From assembly GCA_030428565.1 (NCBI GenBank), contig JAUIDR010000008.1:1-64000 (forward strand): DNA of 64,000 nucleotides, read 5' to 3'. Numbering within the stretch: the first letter of the stretch is position 1; every line of letters starts with the position of its first letter. The position numbers and the translations under genes were made by a program. This document shows positions 43,617 to 53,435 of the stretch, piece after piece. This stretch comes from Alphaproteobacteria bacterium (GTDB taxonomy: Bacteria > Pseudomonadota > Alphaproteobacteria > UBA7985 > JAUIBT01). A model generated the notes under the pieces. The model was not told the DNA's origin. It saw only the letters and a program-made list of their open reading frames with translations, and did no database searches.

Positions 43617-45080
43617 ATGGTGCAAGGCAGTCTGATGACGCTTTGGTCGGATACCGCGCGATCCGAGTTCCAAGCCTTGTTTCAAGATGCCGACTACTCT
43701 CGGCAGTTTCGTCGAGATGTAGCCCGCGCCTTGATGGCGGGCTGGTCCAACAACAAAGACAAACCGATTTGGGCCTGGCTGCGTGTGCAATGGGCCCTTT
43801 GTTCCGCACCCGACGCGCCCCTTGCCGGTGACGGCCCCATGGCAATTTTACGCGATGGCCGGGATATCTGGCACGCGCTAAGGGATTTGGCCAATGACGA
43901 CGGCCTTGCCTGCAAGCACGACAAAGACGGCAGCCTCATGCTTGACGTGGGCGCTCAGCGCCTGCGCCTGACCCGCTATAAGGTGCAGCAAATTGCCAAA
44001 ATCGCTCAGTTCGTTCTGGGCTGCGATTCCTACCAACATACGCCCGAGATCTTGGACCTGATCAGCAAGGTCAACGATCTGGATCGCGATGACGCCAACG
44101 GTTTCAACGGTCTGGTGCGCGAGCTTTCTAAGATGTGGTACCGATATCGCGCAGCACACTTTAAGGAAGGCGCTGCCGCCGAGACCCTCAAGCTGGTCGA
44201 TGCCTGCCTGCCCGCGGATTTCGGTGCGCACCAAGGCTTCGACCCGGTGATGGAACTCTGGCAGCACCCCAGCAATACCCGCTTGACGACCTATAAGTCC
44301 TGTTTTTGGGCCTGTGTGCAATCGCTGGAGACCAAGCGGCAAGCACGGCTGCTCGACGGGCTCAGCGGTGCCGAAGCGCGCGAAGATCACGTCGTTGAAG
44401 CTGCCAGCGCTGCCAATGCCGATCTGCAATCGACTATGGGGTATGCGCAGTCTAGCCAAATCCTGGAGACCAGCGACGAAGAGAGCAACCTGGAGCGTTT
44501 TCAAGACCGGGTGGGACACGCCGATATCAAACTGTTCAACAAAGCCGATCTTGACCACATCGAATCGCTGCTCGCCTGCCAAGACAGCCTACCCGTTCTC
44601 TGGTCGAGCTGGCTCAAGATGACCTGCTTCCACCCGATACAGGCGGGCATTTCCAATGACCTTCGTTTTGCCGCCAAGACCAACGCCAACCCCGCTGACC
44701 GCATGGGCGGTCGCGATGCCCTGTCTTATGACGAGACCATCGCCGCGCTCGATAAGATCTCTGACAAGCTGCGTAAATGGTTGACCGTAGCCTATGGCTT
44801 GCGGCGGGCCGCCGCCAGCGACAGCGACCCCATGGCACAAGAAGGGCTAAAATTACTGAACAAGGAGCGCTTGAAAAGCCTTGAGAAGCCGCGCGATGAA
44901 TTGCGCGCGCAGTTTGAAGCCATGGAGCCCGCCTTGCTGCTCGCACGCGAAGGGCTTGAGACTTATACCCGCTTGCTGCGACCACACGCGGCGCGCATGA
45001 GTGAGGACTATGAACAGGATTTGGCGAACTTTATGGAGACCCTAAAGCAGCATTACGCCCACCTGTTAGTGCCCGCCTAG
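43617..45080 (+). CDS. hypothetical cytosolic helical protein
   Basis: A 487-residue protein without signal peptide or membrane segment. It is predicted to be mostly helical, with many Leu, Ala, Asp and Trp, and parts such as LDKISDKLRKWLTVAYGLRR and KSLEKPRDELRAQFEAMEPALLLAREGLETYTRLL near the end that could form coiled coils. I do not recognise it and see no catalytic motif. ATG 43617 with GGGAAAGCGAGA upstream is chosen over the track start at 43539. It has its own promoter space after the terminator at 43510 and is convergent with the nnrD gene. Codon use is like the neighbours. Confidence 0.7.
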   Translation: MVQGSLMTLWSDTARSEFQALFQDADYSRQFRRDVARALMAGWSNNKDKPIWAWLRVQWALCSAPDAPLAGDGPMAILRDGRDIWHALRDLANDDGLACKHDKDGSLMLDVGAQRLRLTRYKVQQIAKIAQFVLGCDSYQHTPEILDLISKVNDLDRDDANGFNGLVRELSKMWYRYRAAHFKEGAAAETLKLVDACLPADFGAHQGFDPVMELWQHPSNTRLTTYKSCFWACVQSLETKRQARLLDGLSGAEAREDHVVEAASAANADLQSTMGYAQSSQILETSDEESNLERFQDRVGHADIKLFNKADLDHIESLLACQDSLPVLWSSWLKMTCFHPIQAGISNDLRFAAKTNANPADRMGGRDALSYDETIAALDKISDKLRKWLTVAYGLRRAAASDSDPMAQEGLKLLNKERLKSLEKPRDELRAQFEAMEPALLLAREGLETYTRLLRPHAARMSEDYEQDLANFMETLKQHYAHLLVPA

Positions 45081-45102
45081 CACTGCCGCCAAGCCCCCCG
45101 CG

Positions 45103-45924
45103 CTATGAAATGTCAGCCCAGGGTTTGGTTTCCAAGCCCCCATCGTGCAAAACGTCTGACGTCGGCGGCGCTAGGGCCTGCAAGACCTGAGGGATGAGCC
45201 CCGGCAGATCGCTGGCAACAAGTCCAGTGCCAAACCTCAACGCGCAATCGCCGTGCATCCACACCGCCGCGGTAGCGGCCTCAAAGCAAGGCATGCCCTG
45301 CGCCAGCAAGCCCGTTATCATGCCCGCCAAAACATCGCCCGAACCAGCGGTCGCTAAATGGGCTGCCGCATGCCGGTTGATCACAATGCGCCCATCCGGA
45401 GCCGCAATCAGGGTCTGTGCGCCTTTCAACACCACCACCGCGCCGCTGCGTTGAGCCGCTGCCAGCGCCCGCGCCTCTCGCCCCGCTGTTAGATCGGGGA
45501 AAGCCCTGGCGAACTCGCCTTCGTGCGGGGTCAGCACGTAGTTGGGGCTCAGCTTTTCGGGCAACACCGCCAGAGCGTCGGCGTCCAAGACTACCGGTAA
45601 TTGGGACTGAAAGTCGGGTTGACGGCACAGCCCGCCGGACCCATAGAGTTTGGCGCTGACCCGCGCATCGTCCCAATCCAGGTCATCGCGGGCAATGATG
45701 TGCGCTGGCAAGCTGGCCCGATAACTGGCCACGACCGACCCCGGCGCCAACAAGGTCACCAGCCCCGCACCGACCCGCGCGCAAGACTCGGCAGCCAAGC
45801 GCGACGCGCCCGTTAGCTCTGGCGCCGCATAGATCAGCGCATGGCCGTGGCTATATTTGTGGGACTTTTCAGACTTGACGGGCAAAGCCGCGCGCCAAAG
45901 AGACGGCGAATTGAGCTGCATCAT
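45103..45924 (-). CDS. nnrD: ADP/ATP-dependent NAD(P)H-hydrate dehydratase
   Basis: A 273-residue ribokinase-like repair enzyme that dehydrates damaged NAD(P)HX to NAD(P)H. It has GHALIYAAPELTGASRLAAESCARVGAGLVTLLAP at the N-terminus, VLDADAL, NYVLTPHEGEFARAF, VVVLKGAQTLIAAPDGRIVIN, and the nucleotide-phosphate motif ATAGSGDVLAGMITGLLAQGM with the catalytic Asp. In most bacteria this domain is fused to the NnrE epimerase; here only the dehydratase is encoded, so the epimerase must lie elsewhere. It is monocistronic and convergent with the preceding hypothetical gene. Confidence 0.9.
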   Translation of the reverse strand: MMQLNSPSLWRAALPVKSEKSHKYSHGHALIYAAPELTGASRLAAESCARVGAGLVTLLAPGSVVASYRASLPAHIIARDDLDWDDARVSAKLYGSGGLCRQPDFQSQLPVVLDADALAVLPEKLSPNYVLTPHEGEFARAFPDLTAGREARALAAAQRSGAVVVLKGAQTLIAAPDGRIVINRHAAAHLATAGSGDVLAGMITGLLAQGMPCFEAATAAVWMHGDCALRFGTGLVASDLPGLIPQVLQALAPPTSDVLHDGGLETKPWADIS

Positions 45925-46134
45925 TACAGGCCTCTATTTGAGGAAATCTAGCTCTACTCTATTGATTTATATGCATTACTGAAAGCAGATAAGCTGTCAC
46001 GTCCTCCCGGATTGCGACATATCTCCTGGCCTGAAAGCGTCATTGTGGCGTCGTTATCCGCGCTGCGAAAACTGCATGCCAGAAATGCAATGGCGTCGCT
46101 TGTGAAATGGCAAGCGCGAGAGCAAATAACACCT

Positions 46135-46152
46135 GCGGTCGCGGTTGACCGC
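46135..46152. repeat. inverted repeat upstream of first DUF1127 gene
   Basis: GCGGTC-GCGGTT-GACCGC, a 6-bp perfect inverted repeat 30 bases before ATG 46183. It could be an operator or an mRNA leader hairpin. Confidence 0.4.
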
Positions 46153-46182
46153 CTCAGCCCTCGAAGATCTAAGGCACCGACC

Positions 46183-46329
46183 ATGTTTGCACCTTTGACC
46201 AGCATCCTTGATATCGCCACTTTCCGCAACACCACTCCGCGCAATTTGTCGAACTGGACCGATCGCGACCTGATGAACAAGGGTATTACCCGCAAGGACG
46301 TCACCCAGTCTGTTCGCAGCAAATCCTAA
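46183..46329 (+). CDS. DUF1127 small protein (first of two)
   Basis: A 48-residue basic protein ending in the DUF1127 core NLSNWTDRDLMNKGITRKDVTQSV. DUF1127 proteins are tiny alphaproteobacterial proteins; studied relatives influence phosphate, carbon and RNA metabolism, probably through RNA binding or RNase E contacts. The basic residues of the ITRKD segment fit that. No good Shine-Dalgarno is visible, only AAGG 14 bases before the ATG. The larger track frame starting at 46012 is rejected. A same-length paralog lies 139 bases downstream. Confidence 0.8.
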   Translation: MFAPLTSILDIATFRNTTPRNLSNWTDRDLMNKGITRKDVTQSVRSKS

Positions 46330-46390
46330 GTTTCTTCCCAAGGTCGCGCGGGGTCAGGCTGCAAGAGCCGACCAAGATCCCGCGCTGACC

Positions 46391-46416
46391 ACAGGCGCTC
46401 TGGCCAGAGCGTCTGT
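46391..46416. repeat. strong hairpin between the two DUF1127 genes
   Basis: ACAGGCGCTCTGGCCAGAGCGTCTGT pairs end to end, with one G-T pair, and includes the perfect 16-bp palindrome CGCTCTGGCCAGAGCG (46396-46411). It has no T-run. An mRNA processing or stabilising hairpin, or an operator for the second gene, are the likely roles. Confidence 0.75.
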
Positions 46417-46468
46417 TCGGCTGGCAGGCCCGTCGCCCGCCATCTCCTGTATGTAAAGGCACAAAGCC

Positions 46469-46615
46469 ATGACAAACCCCCTCTTCCGCATGTTTGAAAA
46501 GAACGTCCAGCGCAAAGCCCTTCGCAAAGAGCTGGAAGCCCTGAATGACCGCGAACTAAGCGATATCGGCATTACCCGTGCCGACTTCCAGCGCATCATC
46601 AGCAACAGCTTCTAA
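46469..46615 (+). CDS. DUF1127 small protein (second of two, below ORF-track size)
   Basis: A 48-residue protein, too short for the supplied track: MTNPLFRMFEKNVQRKALRK then ELEALNDRELSDIGITRADF. This is a close match to the DUF1127 consensus (leucine, small residue, D-R-E-L-x-D-I-G-I-x-R). The only Shine-Dalgarno-like element is a distant AAAGG. It has the same length as the upstream copy but a more basic helical N-terminus, so the two are paralogs with different first halves. A strong bidirectional terminator follows and separates the pair from the convergent clpA gene. Confidence 0.88.
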   Translation: MTNPLFRMFEKNVQRKALRKELEALNDRELSDIGITRADFQRIISNSF

Positions 46616-46675
46616 ACCGCGCTCGGCTGATCGCTGACCCGAGAGCGGAGCCGCGATCAAGATTGATGATTAAAC

Positions 46676-46711
46676 AAAAGCCCCAGCGGTCTTAGGATCG
46701 TTGGGGCTTTT
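46676..46711. terminator. bidirectional terminator between DUF1127 and clpA
   Basis: AAAAGCCCCA and TGGGGCTTTT form a 10-bp stem, which can extend inwards through AGCG/CGTT pairs. Plus-strand reading continues TCGTTTTT and minus-strand reading CTTTTGTTTAA, so it can stop both convergent transcripts. Confidence 0.9.
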
Positions 46712-46740
46712 CGTTTTTGCGCAGCGCTAAGCTATGCACT

Positions 46741-49038
46741 CTAGCTCGTTGACTCCAGCTGCGGAGGCGACGGCTGCGTGCCGTCTTCAATCTCAGGCAC
46801 GGGGAAGCGGAATTTTATCTCGCCTTTCTCAAAATCGATCACGACCTTGCCGCCGCCCACGAGTTTTCCGAACAGCAATTCTTCGGCCAACGGCTTCTTG
46901 ATCTCGTCTTGAATGACCCGCGACAAGGGCCGTGCGCCCATCTGAGGATCATAGCCTTTAGCGGCCAAATGCGCGCGCGCGGCTTGGCTCAATTCGATAT
47001 CAACGCCACGGTCCGCCAGCTGCATTTCAAGCTGCAAGATGAACTTGTCCACCACCAGCGACACCACCTCTGGCGGCAGTGAGCTGAAGGGCACAATCGC
47101 ATCCAGTCGGTTGCGGAATTCTGGCGTGAACATCTTGTTGATGGCTTCGGTGTCCTCGCCAACGCGCTGTTCTTGGGCAAAGCCCAGAGCGGGCTTGGCC
47201 AGCTCACTAGCGCCAGCGTTGGTGGTCATAATCAAAATGACATTGCGGAAATCGATCTGCTTGCCGCTGTGGTCGGTCAGGGTGCCGTGGTCCATGACCT
47301 GCAACAGGATATTGAACAGGTCCGGGTGAGCCTTTTCGATCTCATCCAACAGCAAGACCGCGTGCGGTTGCTTATCGACGGCATCGGTCAACAGGCCGCC
47401 TTGGTCGAAGCCAACGTAGCCCGGAGGCGCACCGATCAACCGGCTTACGGTGTGGCGCTCCATATATTCGGACATATCAAAGCGCAGCAGCTCGACGCCC
47501 AAGGTCGAAGCCAACTGGCGGGCAACTTCGGTCTTGCCGACCCCGGTAGGGCCCGAGAACAAGAATGAGCCAATGGGCTTTTCACCATCGCGCAGACCGG
47601 CTCTGGACATCTTGATAGCATTGGCCAGCATCTCCACCGCTTTATCTTGTCCGAACACCAAGCGCTTCAGATCTGTGACCAAGTTCTTCAGCACCCGCTT
47701 GTCGTCGATGGAGACCGATTTGGGCGGAATGCGTGCAATCTTGGCAACGATGGCCTCGATCTGCTCTTTGTCGATTTTGCTCTGACGTTGATCTTCGGGC
47801 ACCAAGCGGGTGGCGGCGCCTGCTTCGTCGATCACATCAATCGCCTTATCGGGTAATTTGCGGTCGCCAATATAGCGCGCCGACAGCTCCACAGCAGAGC
47901 GCAAAGCTTCGGGTGAGAATTCGACGTTGTGGTGCTCTTCGTATTTGGTCTTCAGGCCATCCAAAATCTGCACCGCGTCCTCGATATCGGGTTCGTTGAT
48001 GTCGATTTTTTGGAAACGCCGCACCAAGGCGCGGTCTTTTTCAAAATACGAGCGGTACTCTTTGTAAGTGGTTGACCCCATGCAACGTAGCTCGCCGCTG
48101 GCCAGGACCGGCTTCAACAAGTTGGCGGCATCCATGGCGCCGCCGCTGGTCGCCCCTGCCCCAATCACCGTGTGGATTTCGTCGATGAACAAGATGGCGT
48201 GTTCCAGCTTGCCCAGATCCTTTAGAACCATCTTCAGGCGTTCTTCGAAATCGCCGCGATAGCGCGTACCGGCCAGAAGCGCGCCCATATCAAGGGCATA
48301 AATCTCAGCATTGACCAGCACCTCGGGTACATTGCCCGCGATGATATTGGCCGCCAAACCTTCGGCGATAGCGGTTTTACCAACGCCCGGATCACCGACC
48401 AACAGCGGGTTGTTTTTCGTTCGGCGGCACAGCACCTGAATGGCGCGCTCCACCTCGTGATCGCGACCAATTAGAGGGTCAATTTTACCCTCGGCCGCCT
48501 TGGCATTCAGATTGACACAGTAAGCGTCCAGCGCCTTGGTCTTTGGCCCATCTTTGCCTTGGCTTTCTTCGTCCCAATCCTCATCATCGCGTTGGCTCAG
48601 CGTGCCGCGCGACGGGCGACCGTGCGACAGGAAAGTGGTGGCGTCCAAACGGGTCATGCCCATGGCGTGCAACAAATAGACCGCGTGCGATTCTTCTTCT
48701 GAGAAGATGGCCACCAGCACATTGCTGCCGGTCGCGGGTTGCTTGCCGCTGGACTGAACATGAATCAAGGCGCGCTGCAACACGCGCTGAAATGCGATGC
48801 TGGGCTCGGGCGCGCTGGAATCTGGATCGACGATGGCGTCCATCTTGTTATCCAAGAAGTCGGCGAGCTGAGCCGCGAGAGCCTCTAGATCGACATCACA
48901 GCCTTCCAGGACCTCCTTGGCGTCATCGTCCTCGACCAAGGCCAACAGCAAGTGCTCCAGCGTCACGTACTCGTGATGCAGATCGGCAGCGACCGCAACG
49001 GCCTGATTGAGGGTGTTTTCCAGAGTCTTCGAAAGCAT
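46741..49038 (-). CDS. clpA: ATP-dependent Clp protease ATP-binding subunit ClpA
   Basis: A 765-residue Hsp100 unfoldase that feeds proteins to ClpP. It has the double Clp-N repeat at the N-terminus ([36 protein letters not shown]), first AAA+ module with [15 protein letters not shown] and [28 protein letters not shown], second module with [17 protein letters not shown] and [22 protein letters not shown], and the C-terminal D2-small domain. There is no long middle coiled coil, so it is ClpA rather than ClpB. It follows clpS with a 54-base gap on the same strand, the normal alphaproteobacterial pairing. Confidence 0.96.
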   Translation of the reverse strand: MLSKTLENTLNQAVAVAADLHHEYVTLEHLLLALVEDDDAKEVLEGCDVDLEALAAQLADFLDNKMDAIVDPDSSAPEPSIAFQRVLQRALIHVQSSGKQPATGSNVLVAIFSEEESHAVYLLHAMGMTRLDATTFLSHGRPSRGTLSQRDDEDWDEESQGKDGPKTKALDAYCVNLNAKAAEGKIDPLIGRDHEVERAIQVLCRRTKNNPLLVGDPGVGKTAIAEGLAANIIAGNVPEVLVNAEIYALDMGALLAGTRYRGDFEERLKMVLKDLGKLEHAILFIDEIHTVIGAGATSGGAMDAANLLKPVLASGELRCMGSTTYKEYRSYFEKDRALVRRFQKIDINEPDIEDAVQILDGLKTKYEEHHNVEFSPEALRSAVELSARYIGDRKLPDKAIDVIDEAGAATRLVPEDQRQSKIDKEQIEAIVAKIARIPPKSVSIDDKRVLKNLVTDLKRLVFGQDKAVEMLANAIKMSRAGLRDGEKPIGSFLFSGPTGVGKTEVARQLASTLGVELLRFDMSEYMERHTVSRLIGAPPGYVGFDQGGLLTDAVDKQPHAVLLLDEIEKAHPDLFNILLQVMDHGTLTDHSGKQIDFRNVILIMTTNAGASELAKPALGFAQEQRVGEDTEAINKMFTPEFRNRLDAIVPFSSLPPEVVSLVVDKFILQLEMQLADRGVDIELSQAARAHLAAKGYDPQMGARPLSRVIQDEIKKPLAEELLFGKLVGGGKVVIDFEKGEIKFRFPVPEIEDGTQPSPPQLESTS

Positions 49039-49092
49039 AAGGGCTCCTGAAAGCGAGCGGATATAAGCCGGTCTGCCGAACTGGGAAAGCGG

Positions 49093-49449
49093 TTACTCCG
49101 CCTCCATCGTGCATTGCAGCGGGTGGTTATTTTTGCGGGCATAGTCCAACACGCGATGGACCTTGGATTCTGCCACTTCGTAGGTGTAGACGCCACACTG
49201 GCCAGCCCCGTGCTGGTGGACGTGCAGCATGATCTTTTCGGCCTCGGACTGAGACTTCTTAAAAATGGACATAAGCACCCGCACCACAAATTCCATGGGG
49301 GTGTAATCATCATTCAACAAAAGCACGCGATACATGCTCGGCTTTTTCAAGCGTGTCTTGGGCTCCAACAGCGTCGCATTGCTTCCGCCCGCGCCGTCGT
49401 CGCCCTCGTCATCGTCGTGCTTGGGGGCTTTGGGCTCATCGTCGCCCAT
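49093..49449 (-). CDS. clpS: ClpS adaptor for N-degron substrates
   Basis: An adaptor that delivers N-degron proteins to ClpAP. The core [59 protein letters not shown] contains the [12 protein letters not shown] pocket and the HxHxxG segment typical of ClpS. With ATG 49449 the protein has 118 residues, the usual size, with an acidic disordered start ([17 protein letters not shown]). AAGG lies eight bases before it. The track start (49542) would add 31 residues and remains possible. It lies directly upstream of clpA. Confidence 0.93.
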   Translation of the reverse strand: MGDDEPKAPKHDDDEGDDGAGGSNATLLEPKTRLKKPSMYRVLLLNDDYTPMEFVVRVLMSIFKKSQSEAEKIMLHVHQHGAGQCGVYTYEVAESKVHRVLDYARKNNHPLQCTMEAE

Positions 49450-49542
49450 GCGCGCCGCCTTAGCGCCCGTGGCCAGCAAGGACCAAGCCGCGCCGTTCTC
49501 CCAATCTCGATTTCGCTTTTGCGCCATAAGCCTCAACAACAA

Positions 49543-49949
49543 ACTTGGGCCCCGAAACGTAGAGCCATAATTTTCTTAGCAAAGGGATCTTGGGGCAATG
49601 AAGTCAGCCTATACCAAGAACATGGCGAGGGCATGAAGATTGCCAAAGCGCCGTCTCCCCGTTGCACTTTTTTCAACAAGGCCCCCAATGTAGGCGCGCG
49701 ATCAGGCCGCGCCAAGGGGGGAGTCGTCAAACGTGTACCGCTCCTTATCCAATCGCATTCAAGCTGCAAACCCCAAGGCGCCCGTTCAGATCGGCAAAAT
49801 TGCGGAAACCACCAACGAATGAGCCGTAATTTCTACTCAATTGACACCAAGACTGAGCTGGTTGACCCTAATGTTTACACTGCTCTGAGAGTTTCAATCG
49901 CAAGCTAGGGGGCCTATCTTAAAATGGGGCCACATGAAGGATTTGGTGG
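49543..49949. other. intergenic region between clpS and the AsmA gene
   Basis: About 400 bases between divergent genes. A TTGACA at 49841 and TAATGT at 49869 are present but separated by 22 bases, so they are not a convincing promoter pair. No gene is supportable; the plus-strand track frame at 49114-49908 is mostly the clpS complement. Confidence 0.4.
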
Positions 49950-52900
49950 ATGACACGCGTCTTAAGCGTCTGGATTGCGATAATTTTCGCGCTGTTGAGT
50001 GCTGCAGCGGCGGCGGTGTTCGTGGTCGTGCCGCGCATCCCGGTTGACCATTTCAAGCCCGAAATCAATGCCAAACTCACCCAGGTACTTGGCCGCCAAG
50101 TTAGCATTGATGGCCCGCTGCGCCTGCGCGTGGTGCCCCAGCTGGCGGTGTCGATCCAAGACGTGAAAATCGAAAATTTTGCTGGTGGATCGCAGCCCCT
50201 GATGGCGCGTATCGAGGCACTCAACCTTCAGGCAAGTTTTTTCCCTTTGTTGCAAGGCAGGATCGACGTTGGCGCCATCGTGCTCAACGAACCGAACATT
50301 TTGCTAGAAGTTGGACGCGACGGGCAAGCCAATTGGAACTTTGAGCCCGACGGCTCAACAGCCAGCACCCAAGACGGCATAACCCAAACTGGCGGCCAGA
50401 CAGGGACACCAAGCAATCCGCAATCTCCCGCTGCCGGTCCCGCGTCGGGGCAAAGCGCGCGCTTGGATCAACAGCTCACGCGGCTCGATATTCGCGATTT
50501 TCGCGTCAATAAGGGCCGCATCACCTACTTGGATCAACGCAGTGGCTACCGCCAAACCCTAGACCTGCCGACCTTGAAAGGTAGCCTGGTGGGCGGCGAA
50601 CAGCGCCTGACCCTTGCAGGCGCGCTCGGCTGGCAGACGCTGCAAATGGAATACGATATCGACGTCTCGCCGATCAGTGCTTTCGTGAGCGGTGGCACGC
50701 TGCAATTGGCCGCCAATCTGAATGCGGACAAGGCGCTGACCAGCAAGGTAAGCGGCCGCCTGCAACTCGCGCCCAGCCTAGGTTTTGAGGGGCAAGTCGA
50801 TATCGCCAGTGACCGCCTGCCCGATCTTTTGGAAATGGTTGGGCTAAAGATCGACCAAGCCCGCGAATTGCGCGGCCCCTTGGCCGCCAAAGGCGACCTC
50901 ATCTTCGTGGACGGTGCTTTTGCCTTTTCCAATGCCAGCTTTTCGGCGGACTTACCCGCGGTGGCGGCAAACTTCAGCGGCCGCCTTGGCTATCAAAGCC
51001 AAGCGCCCAACGCCGCCGGCAACTTTTCCTTGCAGGTCAAAGATGCGGGCAGCCTGGTGGCCTTGGTGCCCGATACGCCCGGCCTGCCGCGCCCGCCCTT
51101 GGACGGCAGCATGAGCGCCGATGGCGATTTGATCCTGGTCGGCCAAGACTTTGATCTGAACAACGCTGCCCTGAATGCCAACTTGAATTGGGGCCAATTG
51201 CAATACGATGGCCAAGTCTCTAAGCGTGCGAGCCTCATCGCCACACAGGGCCAGATCAACGCCGACCTACCTGACCTTGCGCCGATTGTAGATTGGGCGC
51301 GCGGCCTGCAACCAGAGCTTCCCCAGGTCACCGGAACCGCCAAAGCCCAAGGCCAAATTGCTATGTCCGGCACGGATTTTTCTCTGCTCGGCGCCAAGGT
51401 GGAAGCCCGCACCAATCTGGGCGAGCTGCTGTTCAATGGCGACCTACAGAGCGTTGGCGACCAGCGCTACGCCGCGGGCAGCTACGCCGCGCAGGCTGAT
51501 GACTTGCAAGCGCTGTTGGCACTGGTGCCCGCAGGTTTGCTCGATAGTTCGCCTGAGCTGGCACAAGTTAGCGGTTCGTTGCGGGCCTCGGGGCGCCTGC
51601 AAGCCCAAGATCAGCGCATAGAAAGCCGCGAGACGCAGTTGGAAGCCCAAACCTCCTTGGGTTCGGCCGCGATGGGCGGCGATATTTGGTTGGATGCCGC
51701 AGCGGGTCAGAGCCTCGACCAACAACTCGGCCTTGCCATACAGGCCCGCGCTGATATTCCGGCGCTCGACCAAGTCGCAAGCCTGCTCGCACCAGGCCTG
51801 GCGACCGGCTTTGACGAGGCCACGCGTTTGACTTTCGCGAGCAGTATTCAACATGAAAGCGGGGTGAGCGATTTGAGCGGAACGCAATTGGCCTTGTCCA
51901 ACGGCCTTGTCAGCGCCAGTTTTGACGGCCAAGCCCGCTACAGCGCTGAAGAGGTAAAGGCAGAGGGCCAATTGGCTGCCCAAGGCCGATCTTTGCGCGC
52001 CTTGGCCCAGCAATTCGATGTTGAGCTACCGGGCAAACCCGATGTCTACGGCCCCTTTTCGCTGCAAGGCCAGCTTCAGCACGCAACGACCCAGACCCGC
52101 TTTGAGCAAGCCACACTCAACTTGGATGGTATCGCGTTGCGGCTGGCAGCCTTGTTGGATTTGGGGCAAGCCAAACCTTATGTGCAGGCCAATGTCGCGG
52201 CGCCAAAATTGGCGCTCGATCCCTACCTCAGCGCTCAAGACCACGCGCCCTTGGCGGCGGCGCAAGGGGGAGAGCGCAGCGATGCGAACGGCGGCGGCAC
52301 GTGGGATACAGCACCGATCGACTGGTCGGGCCTGCAAGCCTTTAACGGTGATTTTTCACTGAACTCTCAAGGGCTAAGCCTCTATGGATTCGATCTTGAA
52401 CAGGCCGAACTCACCGCGAGCCTGCGCGATGGCCGCCTGCAAGCCGACCTGCCGAGCCTGCGCGCCTATGAAGGCAGCGGCAGCGGCACTTTGGTACTGA
52501 ACGCCCGCGAAGCCGAACCCTCCCTGGCGGTCAAGGCCAAGGTTGCCCAGGTCGATGTCAAGCCGCTGTTCCAAGCGCTGGCTGGGCGCGAAGAGCTGAC
52601 CGGCCGCGGTGATCTTGAAATCGACATTTTGACTTTTGGCATCAACCAGGCCCGCCTCATGTCCAACCTTAAGGGCGTCGCTGATCTTAATTTGCGCGAC
52701 GGCTCGCTGCTGGGGTTTGATGTACCCGCTACGATCGCTACGCTGAAATCGCGCCAGCTAGATCCAGCGCTCGGGCGCACCCGCGTCACCCAATTTAGCG
52801 ATTTGGGCGCGCGCGCTCTGATCGAACAGGGGGTGTTGCGGACCCAAGGCTTTCAGCTCACTTCAGATCAAGTCGCGCTGACCGGCAAGGGGCAAGTGGA

Positions 52901-53411
52901 CTTGGGCAAGCGCACGCTCAATTATCGAATCGAGCCGCGCTTGACGCCAGAATACGTGGAGGCCGAGCGCCTCACACCGGGCATATCCAAGCTGACCCTA
53001 CCCTTGCAGATTTATGGGCCTTGGAATGATTTGCGCATCCAAATGGACCTAACGGGTTTCCTGACCTTGGCCCGCGACAATCCTGAAGCGCTGCTGGATC
53101 TCATCCCACGCGATCTGGCCAAAGACATCTTGCCCAGCGATATAGACCTGGAGTCTGTGGTGGCCGAGCGTCGATTGCAAGCCAACCAACTGCTGGAAGA
53201 AAAAGCGGCGCAAGCCGAAGAGCTGCAACGCCAGGCCGAGGCCGCCGCGGCCCAACGCGCGGCCGAACTGGCCGCTCAAGCTGACCGCTTGCGCGCCGAA
53301 GCAGAGGCACGCGCGCTCGAACAAGCCCAGCAATTGCGTGATGCCCAGCAGTCTCTGGAACAATCGGCGGGCGAAGTTGTGGATAGCCTTTTGGACGGCT
53401 TGTTCCAGTGA
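49950..53411 (+). CDS. AsmA family envelope protein
   Basis: An 1153-residue AsmA-family protein, anchored in the inner membrane by an N-terminal helix (SVWIAIIFALLSAAAAAVFVVVP) with the bulk in the periplasm. The N-terminal AsmA core reads LTQVLGRQVSIDGPLRLRVVPQLAVSIQDVKIENF and NIRLEVGRDG-like GRDGQANWNFEP. Long beta-repeat regions follow. The C-terminal AsmA_2-like block has GVADLNLRDGSLLGFDVPATIATLKS and FSDLGARALIEQGVLRTQGFQLTSDQ. After about residue 1070 comes an Ala/Gln/Glu coiled coil. Relatives are implicated in phospholipid transport to the outer membrane. It is much longer than E. coli AsmA (about 617). Confidence 0.88.
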   Translation: MTRVLSVWIAIIFALLSAAAAAVFVVVPRIPVDHFKPEINAKLTQVLGRQVSIDGPLRLRVVPQLAVSIQDVKIENFAGGSQPLMARIEALNLQASFFPLLQGRIDVGAIVLNEPNILLEVGRDGQANWNFEPDGSTASTQDGITQTGGQTGTPSNPQSPAAGPASGQSARLDQQLTRLDIRDFRVNKGRITYLDQRSGYRQTLDLPTLKGSLVGGEQRLTLAGALGWQTLQMEYDIDVSPISAFVSGGTLQLAANLNADKALTSKVSGRLQLAPSLGFEGQVDIASDRLPDLLEMVGLKIDQARELRGPLAAKGDLIFVDGAFAFSNASFSADLPAVAANFSGRLGYQSQAPNAAGNFSLQVKDAGSLVALVPDTPGLPRPPLDGSMSADGDLILVGQDFDLNNAALNANLNWGQLQYDGQVSKRASLIATQGQINADLPDLAPIVDWARGLQPELPQVTGTAKAQGQIAMSGTDFSLLGAKVEARTNLGELLFNGDLQSVGDQRYAAGSYAAQADDLQALLALVPAGLLDSSPELAQVSGSLRASGRLQAQDQRIESRETQLEAQTSLGSAAMGGDIWLDAAAGQSLDQQLGLAIQARADIPALDQVASLLAPGLATGFDEATRLTFASSIQHESGVSDLSGTQLALSNGLVSASFDGQARYSAEEVKAEGQLAAQGRSLRALAQQFDVELPGKPDVYGPFSLQGQLQHATTQTRFEQATLNLDGIALRLAALLDLGQAKPYVQANVAAPKLALDPYLSAQDHAPLAAAQGGERSDANGGGTWDTAPIDWSGLQAFNGDFSLNSQGLSLYGFDLEQAELTASLRDGRLQADLPSLRAYEGSGSGTLVLNAREAEPSLAVKAKVAQVDVKPLFQALAGREELTGRGDLEIDILTFGINQARLMSNLKGVADLNLRDGSLLGFDVPATIATLKSRQLDPALGRTRVTQFSDLGARALIEQGVLRTQGFQLTSDQVALTGKGQVDLGKRTLNYRIEPRLTPEYVEAERLTPGISKLTLPLQIYGPWNDLRIQMDLTGFLTLARDNPEALLDLIPRDLAKDILPSDIDLESVVAERRLQANQLLEEKAAQAEELQRQAEAAAAQRAAELAAQADRLRAEAEARALEQAQQLRDAQQSLEQSAGEVVDSLLDGLFQ

Positions 53412-53435
53412 AGCTGGAACGGCTGGGCTAGCAGA

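Noticed and set aside
49841-49874. TTGACA / TAATGT promoter before the AsmA gene
   Set aside because: Spacer is 22 bases, too long for a normal sigma-70 promoter.
49114-49908. 264-codon plus-strand ORF over clpS and the following gap
   Set aside because: First half is the complement of clpS; the rest lacks motif and ribosome binding site.
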